NCBI GenBank assembly: GCA_028023455.1
Contig: JAQFVV010006341.1
Coordinates: 2,914,001-2,978,000 of the forward strand
Length of the DNA stretch: 64,000 nucleotides
DNA from: Epiperipatus broadwayi
Lineage: Eukaryota; Onychophora; Udeonychophora; Euonychophora; Peripatidae
Direction: 5' to 3'
Under the pieces are notes generated by a model, which searched no databases, was not told where the DNA came from, and saw only the letters and a list, made by a program, of their open reading frames with translations. A program made the position numbers and the translations under genes. This document shows positions 1 through 12,443 of the stretch, one piece after another. How positions within the stretch are numbered: position 1 is the first letter of the stretch; each line of letters opens with the position of its first letter.

Positions 1-150
1 AAAAATTTTTCCTATTTTAAAAGGATTAGTCTTTAGAATTCTGTAATTTCTTTATATCTTATTATTTATTTCATTTATAAATTATACCTTTACATGTATG
101 TGCTTTTGAGCATCCACATATATATCAGAATATTAAAGCACTTTGATTGG
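1..150. repeat. Dispersed repeat R1, copy 1 (cut by the window edge)
   Basis: This segment aligns along its length with 7562-7710. Both copies share a run of blocks in the same order: a 'ttttaaaag-attagtctt' block, a 'tatacct' block, an 'atgtatgtgc-ttt-agcat' block and a closing 'atatcag' block. At 7.6 kb the block forms the right end of an insertion into a LINE, so this is probably the same end of another copy whose body lies left of the window. The family is not recognised. Confidence 0.5.
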
Positions 151-2784
151 CATATTAATACTTATAAGTTAATACTCAAATAGAAATACATCCAAGCTGT
201 ATGTTAAACAATAGTTTTGATGAAATATTCAAAAGATTCCTGTTTCAGTATTAAATTTATAAATGATAATTTTAAATTTTTTAAAAGATTATTTTAAACT
301 GGATGAAAATACATTTATGGAAGGTATTTTAGATTATTACAAAGCCTAAACAATCCTATAGATTTTCTAATATTAGCAAATGATATTCTCAGGCAATTCT
401 CAACAAAAGCTATAATCATGTTTTGAGATAAGTTCTGGTAATGTTTGGTTTGAAATACATCTTTCTTCCACCTATGCATAGAAATAATGAATACTAGATT
501 ACAGTGGGACTAGAAATCTGTGACTCTTTTGTAACTACAATGAAATCACAACATTTGCTGCACCAACATCCATTAATTCCACTATTAGTTATCCAAAAAA
601 AAAAAAAAAACTCCTAAACAAAAATAAAAGTTTGTAAACAAAAAAAAAAATTTAATATTTCATTTTCACATTTAAACTGCTTAGTAGCACAATCTATTTA
701 CTTAATCAATTTAATGTACTTAGATATTATATTTTTTTTTTGTATTTTATCGTTATCAGCTTGTGTCAATCTCTTACATAAGTAAAAATGTGTATATAAT
801 TCATTTTACTATCTATTATTAAGCTGTTTATTCTTTCTGACATTCACTTTTTCACATGTATTAAGAAATTTAAATGAAATGAATATGTCTTTCTGCAGAT
901 ATAATGAGAAAGTGTGATAAGTCATGTTTTAGATAATTCATTTCCCTTTAAAATTATAATTTTCAAAATGGAAGTATAGTATATAGCTTTCTTTTATGAA
1001 TTTTTTAAATCTCTTTTTAAAACAATCTTTTTGTGGGGAAAAAACTGTTAGAGAGTCCAATGGAAATTTTTAGAATGAATTGATAAGTATTATGAGGATA
1101 AATAAATTATACTTTTTAAAATTAATCTGTACTGAAATGAATTGGTAAATTATTGCAAATTTATTCTTCAGAAAGTAAGGCTATTTTTAATTATAAAAAT
1201 AAAATTAAGTTCATCAGTATAATATTAAATATTTGAAATTCAGGCACACTTCACATACCTTGAGCCTAATTGTAGTTTGGAGAACTTTTTTTAAAAGACA
1301 GCTGAATATCATAAAGGAAACCGAAAAGATTCCAATCAGGAAATGGATTTATCAATGGCTTCATTAAGTTCTTCAATTCATTATAAACATAGATTTTATA
1401 ATTATGTGACTTATGGTGTGAGTTTATATCAGTAGTGGATAAATTTTCTTTATGCGGCAAATGATTACAATGACTATAAGTTGGCCTGAATTTGTTGATA
1501 AGATTCCAGAAGTATCCAGAAAGATCAAATTCAGCTGGATTTATTGTTAGAACTCAAAAAAGCAATTTGTTTGGAATATTATAAGAAATTTCATTGTTTA
1601 CACTATTATTCTTTAATTATTGGTTGAGCATGCACAAGAGAATTCTTGATTTGAGATGAGTCTTACATGCTGAAATTATCAAATTTATTCTGTTTAATTA
1701 ACATTTAAATATTTTCTGGAAGAAAACTTCTCTTCTGATGTCTGGGGAGGAATATGTGAAGGAACAGAGAATTTTTTTTTTCAAATTATGAGCAAAATAT
1801 TCTTCAGCAGAATATGCTATTGCTAAAGAAGCTTTCTATATTGTATTTGCATCGCAAAACCAAGTAGTTCCAGGTAGTTTTCCAAGAAAGTTATTTTTAG
1901 AAATTAATTTTGAACTTTCTTTAGATGAGAGAGGAAAATTATTTAGGCTATGATCCAAGATTGGGTTTAAATTCAGATTATAAGGTGATTCCCTGTTTGA
2001 TTGGGTGAAAAGTATACTGTATTGAATTAGGAATAAGACCTCAGTTTTTGAAAAAAAAATTCAGTCTTTTCATATTTTTATTAAAAGATTTTTATTTTAG
2101 GGAAGGATATCTTTTGAGAAGTCAAAGTACTATCATTATCATAAGTTAAATTCTGGCATTTTTTATATCACTGATGGATATATTAAAGTAGGTCAGAGAA
2201 CCAAATCTATGGCAAGACTATTCTGTATAATTTTGTATCTACTATGATTATCATTTTTCTATTGGAGAACATTTGTCAAGTAAATTAATGGTTTTCCTAT
2301 AACTAAGAATTTTACAAAATTTTTAAAAAGTAGATCATTTTTCCAAACAGAATCATAAACTGAATTTAAATTAATAAAGTGAGCAGCAGTTTAATTTTGT
2401 TTTGAAAGCTTTTTTTTATTGTCATTTCTTAAAGATAAAATTTATTTACAGCTGCTTTTTTCTAACTTAAGCACAGTCTTCTTAAAAGATATGTGGTTCT
2501 CAATTATTGGTCAAATTCTTGTTAATATGATTGGTTTTAAAAGCTTATAGGGAATACACAATAATGATATTGAATGATAATTTTTTTAATTGCTTCTAGG
2601 TTTATTTGAAGTTTTACTTTTATGCTAAATTTTTTGGATAGTTTTTATATTTTAACAATGCTTTGGATTTAAGTCCTAAATATTGTAGAAACTCTGGAAG
2701 TATGTTTTCTGTTGCTAGGGTTTTTCTGATTTAAGACAATCAAGGGGAAATTAAATTTCATTAACATTTTCAGGTTTTATTAGA
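151..2784. other. AT-rich DNA with no recognised gene
   Basis: Both strands hold only short chance open frames, poly-A and poly-T runs, and no recognisable protein or RNA motif. A minus-strand 64-codon frame near 1266-1460 has no family signature. Confidence 0.5.
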
Positions 2785-2918
2785 TTAAAACAGGCAAAAC
2801 TCTCCATACAGTAGTGCCACTCAGGATAGGGATTTTATGCATAAGCCTTCTGGCATTCATTGATTACTCTGGCTTGCACCGGGTGGCACTATTATATGGA
2901 GAGTTTTACCTGTTTTAA
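2785..2918. mobile_element. 134-bp TIR (MITE-like) element, family M1
   Basis: Two inverted arms of about 36 nt (2785-2820 and 2882-2918) match with few mismatches. Each arm begins TTAAAACAGG and continues through an 'aaaactctccata' block to 'agtgccac'. The ends carry TTAA on both sides, which would fit a piggyBac-type TTAA target, though other copies of the arm do not all keep it. Related single arms occur at 7411-7436 (minus), 20527-20548 (plus) and 61082-61115. The element is far too short to code for a transposase. Confidence 0.55.
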
Positions 2919-4700
2919 TAACAGTTATGAGCAGGCATAAGAAATGGTGATCATGTGATGTTTTTTATTAGAGTGATATTAGAGGAATATTGTGAAAGAG
3001 AAACATGTGATTTTGTTCTGATGATGCTTTTTCCTCATTTTATCAATCTTGGGTTTAGATTTCTTTTAGAAATACTTTTATATTCATCAAGTTTTCATAA
3101 AAGAGACCAGGCCTTTTTCTCCATAGTTTCTCTCCAATTTTCTTCTTTAACATTTTCTAATAATTTTACAAATTTGTCATCAATTTCTGGATCTTTGGTA
3201 GGACAAAAATTAGCTGTAAGGATCATTGCTAGTTTGGTTCCAAATTATTTTCAATTTCCATGAGGGAGTCAGTTTCTGGTAGCTATTGTTATGAGTTTCC
3301 TAATCTTTCCTTGTAAAAAGGAATTGAAGAGATTTTACAGATATTTTTTCTAAGTTGTCTAATATATTGATTTCCATTAGTTTCTTTTAAATTTCAAGTC
3401 AAAGCAGTGTAACTTTAATGTTAAGAGTGATTAAGATTTGGTTTATGTTGGCTATGGGGAGACGCTCCAATGTCAGTAGTTCAGCAGATAATTGTAAACA
3501 GTTTTTTTTGATATAAACCAGGAATTGTGCCTGTTTCTCTTCTGCAGAAAATAATATTTTTCCTTGCTTGGAATTGTAAAATAAGTGCGTGTTTAAATCT
3601 ATCCATTCTAAAATTTGACAAATTGTTTCATTCTCATTTACATATTTTCAAAGTGTATTATGAGAATTGAAATCTTTTATATCACATCTATAAAAATTAT
3701 TTTATTTGATTAATGATTGCAATGTCATTTGAACTATCTTCAGTGAAAGTTGTTTGCTTTACATGGGGTTTGAACTCAAAATAGCTATAGCATGTTTACA
3801 ATGCATTTTATTAATATTCAATATAAATCCAGGAATTTAAGATAGTCTGCATTATTAGAAGAACAATTAAACAATATTGTGCTGAACAGCTAATTTATAA
3901 AGGATTTCCATTTTTGATTTTGATATATTCTCAATGTTAAGGTGAAGTAACTTTATTAATTTACCTGGGCGAAGAGAAGATTGCTCTGTAGAGGGTGTAT
4001 CTGATACTGGAGGTGTTGCAATTAATGTGGCTGATTTTTGCTCCACAAGATAAGTTAAAGTTTTATTTATTTTAATAGCCTCTAGATAAAAATTTCTTTT
4101 GCTGAGGAATATCTGTCTGGAGAGTGAATGAGAAAAGAGAGTTGGAGGCAGAGATATAGATTTAATTGGAATTGTTAAAGATTGAGGAAAAATATTGCTA
4201 ACATTTGGACATCGATTTCGATATGCCTACATTTTAAAATATATATAAAAAAATATATATCTTTTTGTGTTTATTGTAATGAGGCCTCAAAACTAAGACA
4301 TACATAACATTAATCGAATTTTAGGAGCTTGCTAATAAACATTTTTTTAAATTTAAGTGAGAGATTTATTTGAAAAAGAGGGGGGTAATGTTGATGTGTA
4401 AGTTTAGGGGAGCACATATTTTTCATTATTATAAAAAGGAATAATTTTTTTGTATAAAAGGATTTGGAGAGTGGTAGAAAAATCATAATTTTAAATATAG
4501 AGCAGGCGAATTGGAAAAAATAAGGAAATATTGACTGCATTTGTATATCACAATGTATGTATAATGGCTATATGTGCTTTGGTAGCGTGTATAGTATGAG
4601 ATAAGATTTTCCATTTGAAGTGCTTAAATAAGACTAGAAAGGATATAAAAGGTGTATGGTTATGTTGTTCATGTATAAATGTGATAAAAGAGGTGAAAAA
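2919..4700. other. AT-rich DNA; a repeat block, otherwise no recognised gene
   Basis: The 'gcataagaaatggtgatcat' block at 2936-2965 recurs at 20569-20600 and, inverted, at 7381-7410 and 63335-63360, and twice lies close to an M1 arm. The 102-codon plus-strand frame at 2955-3263 is hydrophobic, phenylalanine-rich and has no recognisable domain; I treat it as chance. Nothing else is seen. Confidence 0.45.
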
Positions 4701-4739
4701 ATGGTTTTTAAGTATAGATAGTTTAAAAAGAATGTCAGG

Positions 4740-5480
4740 AGAAGTTGAGTAAAATATAGATAAGGATGATAGAATGGAAGTATATGTATAGTAGAGTGAC
4801 AAGAGATATAGATGGCAAAATAAGTAATGTAATGGAGATAGTTAGCCAAAGGTTAAATAAGATAGAGGAAAAGATAAAGGATATAGAAGTAATATTAAAA
4901 GCATTAGATATGAAGTGTGAGCAGATCAAGGAATTAATGAATAGAAACAATAAGTACGAAATAGCATAAGGAAATGTTGCAGATGAAATAGGGAAAGTAA
5001 ACTATGAGACAGTCTTGATAGGGGACTTGCTAATTAGTGGATGTGGAGATGTAATTGCAAGGGAAAATAGAAATAAATATGTAAGAATATGTTTGCCTGG
5101 AGGTAGAATTAGGGTTGTTACAGATAAGTAAAAAATAAACAGTGGAGTAGATGTTTTTGTTTTGATGGGGATAAATAGTTTGTCAGAGCCATCAGAGAGA
5201 ATAATGTATGAGTACAAAGAATTGATTAATAATTTGAATAAGATTAAAGAAAGAGTAGGAATAGTTGGATTACTACTAAGATTCAACAATAGAGTATATG
5301 TTAGATAGGGCATGTTTTATAAATGGAGAGATTGTAAAAACTATGCAATAGAAATATGTTATGTTTGTGAAGGTTTGGTTTTTTTTTATTAGTAAGAGGG
5401 AATTTATATAGTAAACATGGATTACATTTAGAAAAACAAGGAAGTGAAAGCATTAGGGGGTTTGATTTATGAAAAATATT
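4740..5480 (+). pseudogene. LINE ORF1 remnant: coiled coil plus SGNH/GDSL-like esterase domain
   Basis: A lysine/glutamate-rich coiled coil (frame 4766-4969, with heptad-like KIEEKIKDIEVILK) is followed, after a stop, by an SGNH-hydrolase-like stretch. A block-I-like 'VLIGDLLISG' lies near 5015-5045, 'RICLPGGRIR' near 5085-5115, 'MGINSLSEPSE' near 5165-5200, and 'SKHGLHLEKQG', which resembles the C-terminal catalytic DxxH block, near 5415-5450. ORF1 proteins with a coiled coil and an esterase are known from CR1/L2-type LINEs. The block-I GDS serine now reads GDL and several in-frame stops interrupt the frame, so this copy is dead. Family placement is an inference from motif order. Confidence 0.5.
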
Positions 5481-5699
5481 ATAGTTCGGGAAACTTTTAA
5501 AGGGGGTTAGGGTTTTAAGTTACAGTATTAACAAAGAAGTTTAAGAATGGATGGGATGTAAGAAGTAAATAAAGAGTTGCTTATATAAATGTAGATGTGG
5601 AGAGGGAATGGGTTTTTAAACTAATGATAAACAAACTAATTACAAATATAATAGAGGAAAAAAAGAGTCAGAAGAATTTATAAAAGGGCAGGGAGAAAG

Positions 5700-6905
5700 G
5701 AAGAAATTGTAAAAATTGGATACTTGAATATGCAAGTTGGTAGGAGACCAGAAAAGTGGTTGGAAGTAAACAAAGCAGTTAAAAATGAAGGGCTTGAGGT
5801 ATTGGCAATAGTGAAAACACATTTAAGAGTAGAAGAACCTACACTGGAAAACTTGGTATGGCAGGTGTAAATAGAAAAAAAAAAGAAAAACAGGATACTG
5901 GTATAGGTATTATGTAAAAAAAAAAATTTAAATACTGTAAAGTATCACAAACATTTATGGTTTGAGATAAACTTAGGAAGACAAGAATGAATGGTGACTA
6001 TAGTGTATATGGCTACTGGAGATAATCAACCCATAATGGAGTGGAACAACAGCATATATTTAAGAATATACAGAGTTTCAAAAAAAAAAAAGGGGCGGGG
6101 GATAATGGTTATAGGGGATATGAATGGTCATATTGTAGAAATTGATGACATGGATAACGAGAATGGGCAGCTTCTGAAAATTTTTTGTAAGAGAGTGAAT
6201 TTGAGCATTGGAAATTTATCAAATATTATATATATGAGGGACAATACACATGGTCTAGAAATAATATATTTCACACAATAGATTATTTATTAGTAGATAA
6301 AGAGGGAATGAATAAAGTACAGAAAAGTAAAGTTTTTGATAATTAAGAGAGAGTATATAATAATAATCATAATTTCTTTACAATAGAAATGGTTATTAAT
6401 ATGATGGAAAAGAAGAGTGAAACATATGGATGGATAGTGAATGATAAGAATAAGTTAGAAAAATATAAAATAAAAATAGAAGTTATGGAAGGGAATTAAT
6501 ATAAGGATTGGTGTGAGAAGTAGAAAAAGTGGCAAATATGGTTTTAGGTAAGAATATTCAAAAAAAAAAAAGACAATAGAAAAGTAAGAATAAGTGTAAA
6601 AGAGAGGAAAAAAGCATGCAGAGAATATAAATTGCTGTTAAGAGCAAAGAAAGTGAAAAAGATGTTAAAAAAGTTGGCTAAGTAAATAATTATATAGAGA
6701 GAATGAAATTAAATAGTAAATTACTAGAAAGTATTAATAACAGTGGAAAAGATGGGAGTAAAAAATTTTGGAAATTAATAAAAGAGAGATAAATAGTTTT
6801 AATGAATGATGATGAGAAAAGGTGTAATTTTAGAGAGGAATTAGGGACAATCTTAAATAAGTATGTAATGGATATAGAAAAGATGTTAGATGTGAAGGAC
6901 AGAAT
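5700..6905 (+). pseudogene. LINE ORF2 remnant, APE-type endonuclease part
   Basis: The frame opening near 5721 reads as an N-terminal endonuclease block (IGYLNMQVGRRPEKWLE, then 'EVLAIVKTHLR', like the E/TH block of apurinic-type LINE endonucleases). A second piece at 5991-6281 gives 'MATGDNQPIMEWNNSI' and 'GRGIMVIGDMNGHI', equivalent to the conserved GDFN/GDMN block, followed by 'DNTHG' and a frameshifted IDYLLVDK-like sequence. Frameshifts and stops separate the pieces. Interrupted at about 6905 by an inserted repeat; the reverse transcriptase resumes near 7715. Confidence 0.6.
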
Positions 6906-7712
6906 GATAATGCTATGTCTAGCTGATCTAAGAGTGCACTTTCCATGAGTACAAATCACTACTAAACAGTTAATATTTAAATAATTTAATGAATGATCCT
7001 TAATAGTGTTTTAATTATTTACATACATACCATTATTTTATATAATACTGTCCTAATGCATACATTATCTGACCTATGAGTCCTAGCTGACTATTCCCAC
7101 ATTCAGAGGCCAGTTCTCCGCACTTGAAGTCACTGTGCCATGGGAGACAATCTGCTCCAATATATATGTCAGTTCACAGTGGAGCTCCAAGAATCTAGTG
7201 AAGTCTTCTTGAGCCAATTCATACTGAGGCATTCATTGTTCTTATCCCTGAAGTTGATTGACTCGTACTCCCGTTCATCTGCTCAGATGAATCTTTATTT
7301 CAATGGTCCATACAAGAATTTACATCGTTATCTCTGACTTTAATTAATGAGTTATTTCAGTTTATTGTTTATCTTATGAAGCCAATAAACATCACAATCA
7401 CCATTTCTAATACTGTATGGAGAGTTTTGCCTGTTTATCTTATGAAGGAAATCTAAACACTAATTCCTTTGTTTTATTTTATTAATGACGTATTCTACCC
7501 TCATTAATTAGACTGTTATTACTTTTTAGAAAACAATCTTTTTCTAATTTTAAAAGTTATAAATCTTTTACTTACTATTTTAAAAGAATCAGTCTTTTAA
7601 AATTCCTTAATTTATTTAAACAACTTTTTCTCATTAAGTTTATACCTATATATGTATGTGCATTTAAGCATACACATGCATATCAGAAAACAATCAGAAA
7701 GCATATAGTAAT
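6906..7712. mobile_element. About 800-bp unclassified insertion inside the LINE
   Basis: LINE coding sequence stops near 6905 and resumes near 7715. In between lies unrelated, locally GC-richer sequence (7080-7330) that ends in the R1 block (7562-7710) also found at the window start. A minus-strand M1-type arm with its 'tggtgat' block lies at 7381-7436. No terminal repeat or clean target duplication could be fixed by eye, so the exact edges are uncertain by tens of bases. The 65-codon frame at 7140-7337 has no family signature. Confidence 0.4.
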
Positions 7713-7714
7713 GG

Positions 7715-8830
7715 AAATGTTAGTTTTATAGAAAATGAATTGAATGAGACAGGGAAGAAGTTGAGAGGTGGAAAGGCAAGATGGATGAGCAGCAGAGACA
7801 ATGATGAATTTGGGAAATAGGGCTAAATTAAATCTATTATCATGTTTTAATAAGGTGGCACAGAAGACAGAATTTCCAGATAGCTAGAATAATACAAAAG
7901 TGAGGCTATTATTTAAAGGTAAGGGTAAGGATCATAGAAAGATAAATAATTATAGACCATAACAATACTATCAGTGTTGTATAACAAAAAAGTTTTTTGC
8001 ATATATGATGGCTGGAAGAGTGACAAAATGGATGGAAGAAAATAATATAGTGTGAGAAATGCAATTGAGGTTTTCGAAAGGATAGTCATATAGGAGATAG
8101 TTTAGTTGTAGTCACACAACTTATAGATATGAGTAGGAATACAAGTAGGCAATTTTATACAGTCCATATAGATATAGAGAAGGCATATGATAGAATGAAT
8201 AGAAATAGAGTATGGATAAGGTTAGTAAAGTTAGGAATGAATGGAGCTTTAGTGGCTCTTATTAAGAGATTGTATGACAATAATATCAATTAGGAAATAT
8301 AGATCAGATCAGAGTTAAAAATGGTATGGAACTAAGGCAAGGACACCCTATGTCATCTATTTTGTTTTTGTTATATTCGAGAGAAATGGAGAGGGCAATA
8401 GTAAGATTAAAAAGAGAGGTAGAGATACCATTAGTAGATGGCAAGCGAGTGTATAATTATCAGGTCTTTTATTTGTTGATGATATTTTTTTTTATGCACA
8501 GAAAATAGGAAGATATGAAAGCTGTACTGAAGACTTGTATAGGGGTGGATAAAGAGATAATGATCAAATTTAGTAAAGAAAAATGAAAAGTAATGATAGT
8601 AGATGCTGGGGAAAGAGAAGAGAAAAAAATTTTCTTGGAAGGTATAAAGTTAAATGTGGTGAATAGGTACAATTATTTGGGAATCATCTTAAGTAAACAG
8701 AGGAATTGCTTGGATGAATGGGAGAAAAAATTGATAAATAAAGCAAAGAAAAGAAAGGAGTTGATAAAGAAATTAACAGTATTTTCATATAATAAATATG
8801 ATGTAGAAAGAATTGTGTGGGAGTAGTAGT
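7715..8830 (+). pseudogene. LINE ORF2 remnant, reverse transcriptase
   Basis: Reverse-transcriptase blocks appear in order. They are 'NNYRP' (7945-7965), a frameshifted 'VDIEKAYDR' equivalent near 8165-8200, 'ELRQGHPMSSILF' (8326-8370), an FVDD catalytic block read as 'LFVDDIFFYAQK' near 8465-8510, and 'NRYNYLGIILSKQ' (8660-8700). The spacing fits a non-LTR retrotransposon RT. Numerous stops and frameshifts make it non-functional. With the SGNH-type ORF1 upstream, this suggests a CR1/L2/Jockey-superfamily LINE. Confidence 0.65.
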
Positions 8831-8989
8831 AGAGGGGTTAACCTATGATAATAATGCATTATGAGTTAGCAAAGAGGTGTTAGATTACTTAGAAAAATAT
8901 AAATGGAAGTAGGAAGACATGCATTAGATGCAGATGTGTGGATGACAAAGGAGGCAATTCAAGGAGAAATGGGATGGTCATGTTTTTTT

Positions 8990-9725
8990 TTATATGAATG
9001 ATGCAAAAAGCAAAATGGAAATGTTCGATAGATTGCAATTTAAGGATAGTAAGAGAATAGCCAAAACAGTATTTAATTGCGTTATGAGTAAAAGGCAGGG
9101 AACAAGATGGATGAGAAAGGTAGTACAGTACACAGAAGATTTGAATAAAGACTTTATATCAGTATACTTGTACAAAAGGTGGGATGATTGTGTTAAGTGA
9201 TAGTGGCAAAGACTGGGATAGAAGAATAGATGCATTAATAAAAAATAGTGAGCTGGAAAACTAGTACAGAGAGTAAAAAGAGTTTAAATATATATAGAAG
9301 TAAACAGAATATTGGATGCCAGTTAATTTATGATAATTAGCAAGGAAAGTAATTTATTGTTTAAGGCACAAACAGGATCATTAGCAACAAGAGAATATAC
9401 ACATAAACGGAGAAATGTTGAGGATTTAATTTAAAGGTTACATAAGGGAGGTATGGAAAATATTAGACATTTGTTAATGGAATGTAAATGTTTACAAACA
9501 GAAAGGGTAAAAATAGTGAATGTGGGGTTGGAAAAAAATAAGGGGAATATAAATACAAAGACCATGGATTGGACAAAGATAATGTTGTGGAAATGGAATA
9601 GAGCAGGATAGAGAATAATATGGTGAAAACCTTAGGGTGGGGAGTAGAAAGAGAAAGTAGGTTAGCTATCAGGTTTTTGTTGGGCATATTGGCTGATAGA
9701 TTCCTGACTTCGATAAAGGAGTAGC
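8990..9725 (+). pseudogene. LINE ORF2 remnant, C-terminal region and 3' end
   Basis: A frame at 8994-9200 continues the degraded ORF2. Near 9418-9500 the sequence reads 'GGMENIRHLLMECKCLQTER', the 'E..HLL..C' pattern typical of the region after the RT in many LINEs. The 3' boundary is not marked by a poly-A or microsatellite tail that I can identify, so the end is approximate. Confidence 0.45.
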
Positions 9726-10783
9726 CATATTACATCACATCATATGCTTGAGTGCCAGTATGAATAGTCAGTTTTCATTTTGAGGTCTCAGGACTCACTT
9801 CTGTAGTCCTGGTATGACTTTTCTCTTTTATTCCATTGCAATTTACATTAATAATTTTATTATGTAATTTCATAATTTAGTATCTTTAATTAGAAGTTTA
9901 TCAAAATGGAATTTGGTGTAGAGATTATGAATTTTGCTTAGTAATGAAAGTGACGTCAAAAAAATCTCAAAAATAAAATAACAGTTATTTGTACATTAAC
10001 CCCATTTAGTGTATAAACATTACTTTAATTATTAGATAGATATTGATGATTAATCAAACTATTCAGGTGAGAGAAATTGTTATGGTTTTCTGATCTTTTC
10101 AAGCTAATTTGCTTGTCTGACTATATTTTAAATCAGTCATTAGCTATTTACTTATAAGCCAGCTACAAGTATTTATTTATTTGAATTTAATAGGCGAAGG
10201 AACTTAATATTATGCCAGATTATATATAAAAATTATTGCACAATTTTGGAACATTTACCTTCATATGAATTGAATTATAATACATTTATATTTGTAACCT
10301 TGGTGCAGTGAACATTAAGTGGTTTTATTTTTTGGCAGAAGTGAAATCATCTTTGTAATATTAAAATGTGATTACTTATATTGATGAGTAAATTTTCCTC
10401 TCTGAGGAGTGCCAAAGCACGAAACCATGGTCAGGGGTTTGGGGAGGGGTTCCTGACAGAGATATTTTAAGTGCTGGCTCTGGCTAAGCATTTATCATAA
10501 AGCTTGTAGAGGAATTGGCAATCCTCACTGTTTATAACTTACAAGCTTAAGAGATAGGGTCATGTGATCTATGAATTGATCTATGACTTTTATTTTGACT
10601 ATTTATAGTGTAATTGTTTGATTTACATATTTGATCAATGAACTTCAAGTTATGATTATTGAAGCTAAAGCTGTTGTTTTTCTCAGATAATATATATTAA
10701 TAACTATAATTTATTTATGTGTCTATTGAAATTATGAGAATTTAAATCATGACCATTATTAAAAACTATAAAGTAGTTTGAAT
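9726..10783. other. AT-rich DNA with no recognised gene
   Basis: No recognisable coding blocks or repeats matching other parts of the window were seen here. Confidence 0.4.
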
Positions 10784-12443
10784 GGTAATCATCTGAAATC
10801 CAGGCAAGGCTGCTTGGGGCATTGTTTTATGTGTACAAAACATATAAAAATGCCGTTTTCTCGGCCGGCCTTATGACTAATACAACATTTAATATTGTAT
10901 TAACCCATTTTGGCAGGCCGCTTTACATAACATTGCACAAAAATATTACGGCCCGTTTTGTGCTTCGAAACTATTTACGCGATTTGTTCTATTCATAGCT
11001 GATTACCGTATCGCTTGAGGGTGTTTGAATTTCAAGTCGGTACCACTTTTCAAATCTCCATAATAGAGTAATGTCATTTATATTTAAATAATGTTGTAAA
11101 TTACTAATAATTGTCATATGGTCCCCACCCTTCCCTAAAAAAAATGTTAATATGTAAATAATTGGCAAAGTGTATGTTCGAACATGCTTCGACAAAGCTC
11201 ACGAGCTAAGTCACATTTCAGCATGGAAAATATTCGAGACCACTAAAAAGTCTGAGAAGAACATGCAATTTTTAAACTTTTCAGAATTGCCGAGTACAGA
11301 AAGTGTGTGAGATTGTGTCCTTTTTTTCAGGCACATAATGTCCACTTTTTATTACAGCAATAAAATAATAAATTTAAAAAAGTCCAAAGTTTGTGTTCTT
11401 TTTTTTTTTTCATTTCATTAGAAATTGACAAGTATTTGGATTATATTTTTTGCAGCGGGGTTAAAATAAATGAGTATTTTTGTTGTCTTTTTGTTAATAA
11501 TAACAAATTACGAAATCTCCCCCCCCCCCCCAAGCAGTTTATTGTAGAAGGCCAAAAAAAAAAAAAAAAGGTAATTCAAATGAAATATAAATAAAAGTAA
11601 AAAGTGAGAAAAAGTTGTTTAAAAAAAAAGTAAAGTAAATTATTACTTTTTGTTACAATTCTTTTTCCGAGTGTGGGGGTGGATGTTTGAAAACAATTTT
11701 TTAATCGCCAAAAACACAAAAATAAATTTTGATTTAATATTAAGAAAAACAATTACATCAACCAAAAAGAAAAAAATTCGAAACAAGTCCCAAAGTTGAT
11801 TATCTTTTTTCAGCGCTGTTAAAACAATTTATAATTTTTGTTTACTTTTTGTTAATAATAACAGTACGAAATCTCCCCAAAAAGCTGTTTATTGTAGTAG
11901 CCAAAAAGAAGAGGCTAATTCAAGCATATTGACTTTATGTTACAATTATTGATCCGAGGGTGGGGGTGGGGATTTCAAAACAATTTTTGAACCACCAACA
12001 ACACAAAAGTTAGTTTTGATTTAATAAGAAGAAGAAAAACAATTTAGTCAAGCAAAAAAAAAAAAAAAAAGGTAGGACAAAGTCGAAACAAGTCCCAAAT
12101 AATTATCTCATTATATTTTTTCGGCGTGGTTAAAACAACTTTTTTTGTTGTGAAACAGTCCAAAGTTTTAATTAAAATTCAAAAAATTAAATGACCAAAA
12201 TTTGTTGGATAAATAAATATATCAGGTTTAAAAAAACAAAAAACAATGAAAATGAATATTAAAATTTATTAATAAAAAAGAAATCATGTTTTAAATGAAA
12301 TAGAAAAATTTGTATAAACAAAAAAAAACAAACATGTTGTATAAAAAAAAAAAAGTTGCAGCGCCCCGGTAACGTTATATTTGATTGATTTTTGTATAGC
12401 ATCAACGCCCCAAGTGGCCTTGCCCGGATTTCAGACGATTACC
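10784..12443. mobile_element. TIR element (about 1.66 kb), non-autonomous
   Basis: Inverted termini of about 40 bp pair 10784-10825 with 12402-12443. Reading inwards both begin GGTAATC, continue through TCTGAAATCC and GGCAAGG to CTTGGGGC. This marks a DNA-transposon-like element. Nothing inside resembles a transposase; the interior is a low-complexity, imperfect tandem repeat. Flanks are AT-rich (left 'tttgaat', right 'taatttga') and I could not fix a convincing target duplication. Local GC next to each terminus is well above the surroundings. Confidence 0.6.
11375..12175. repeat. Imperfect tandem repeat inside the TIR element
   Basis: About two and a half diverged units, of roughly 410 bp and then 310 bp. 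Each contains, in order, a 'tccaaag/tcccaaa' block, a 'ttttttgcagcggggtt' type block, 'gttaataataaca', 'acgaaatctcccc', 'ttattgtag', 'ttacaatt', a G-rich 'gagtgtgggggtgg' or 'gagggtgggggtgg' block and 'cgaaacaagtccc'. Units start near 11383, 11794 and 12103. A 14-base C run (11519-11532) and several A runs fall inside. Confidence 0.6.

Noticed and set aside
4310-5313. Several minus-strand frames of 70-100 codons
   Set aside because: Leucine/isoleucine/serine-rich shadows of the purine-rich LINE ORF1 on the plus strand.
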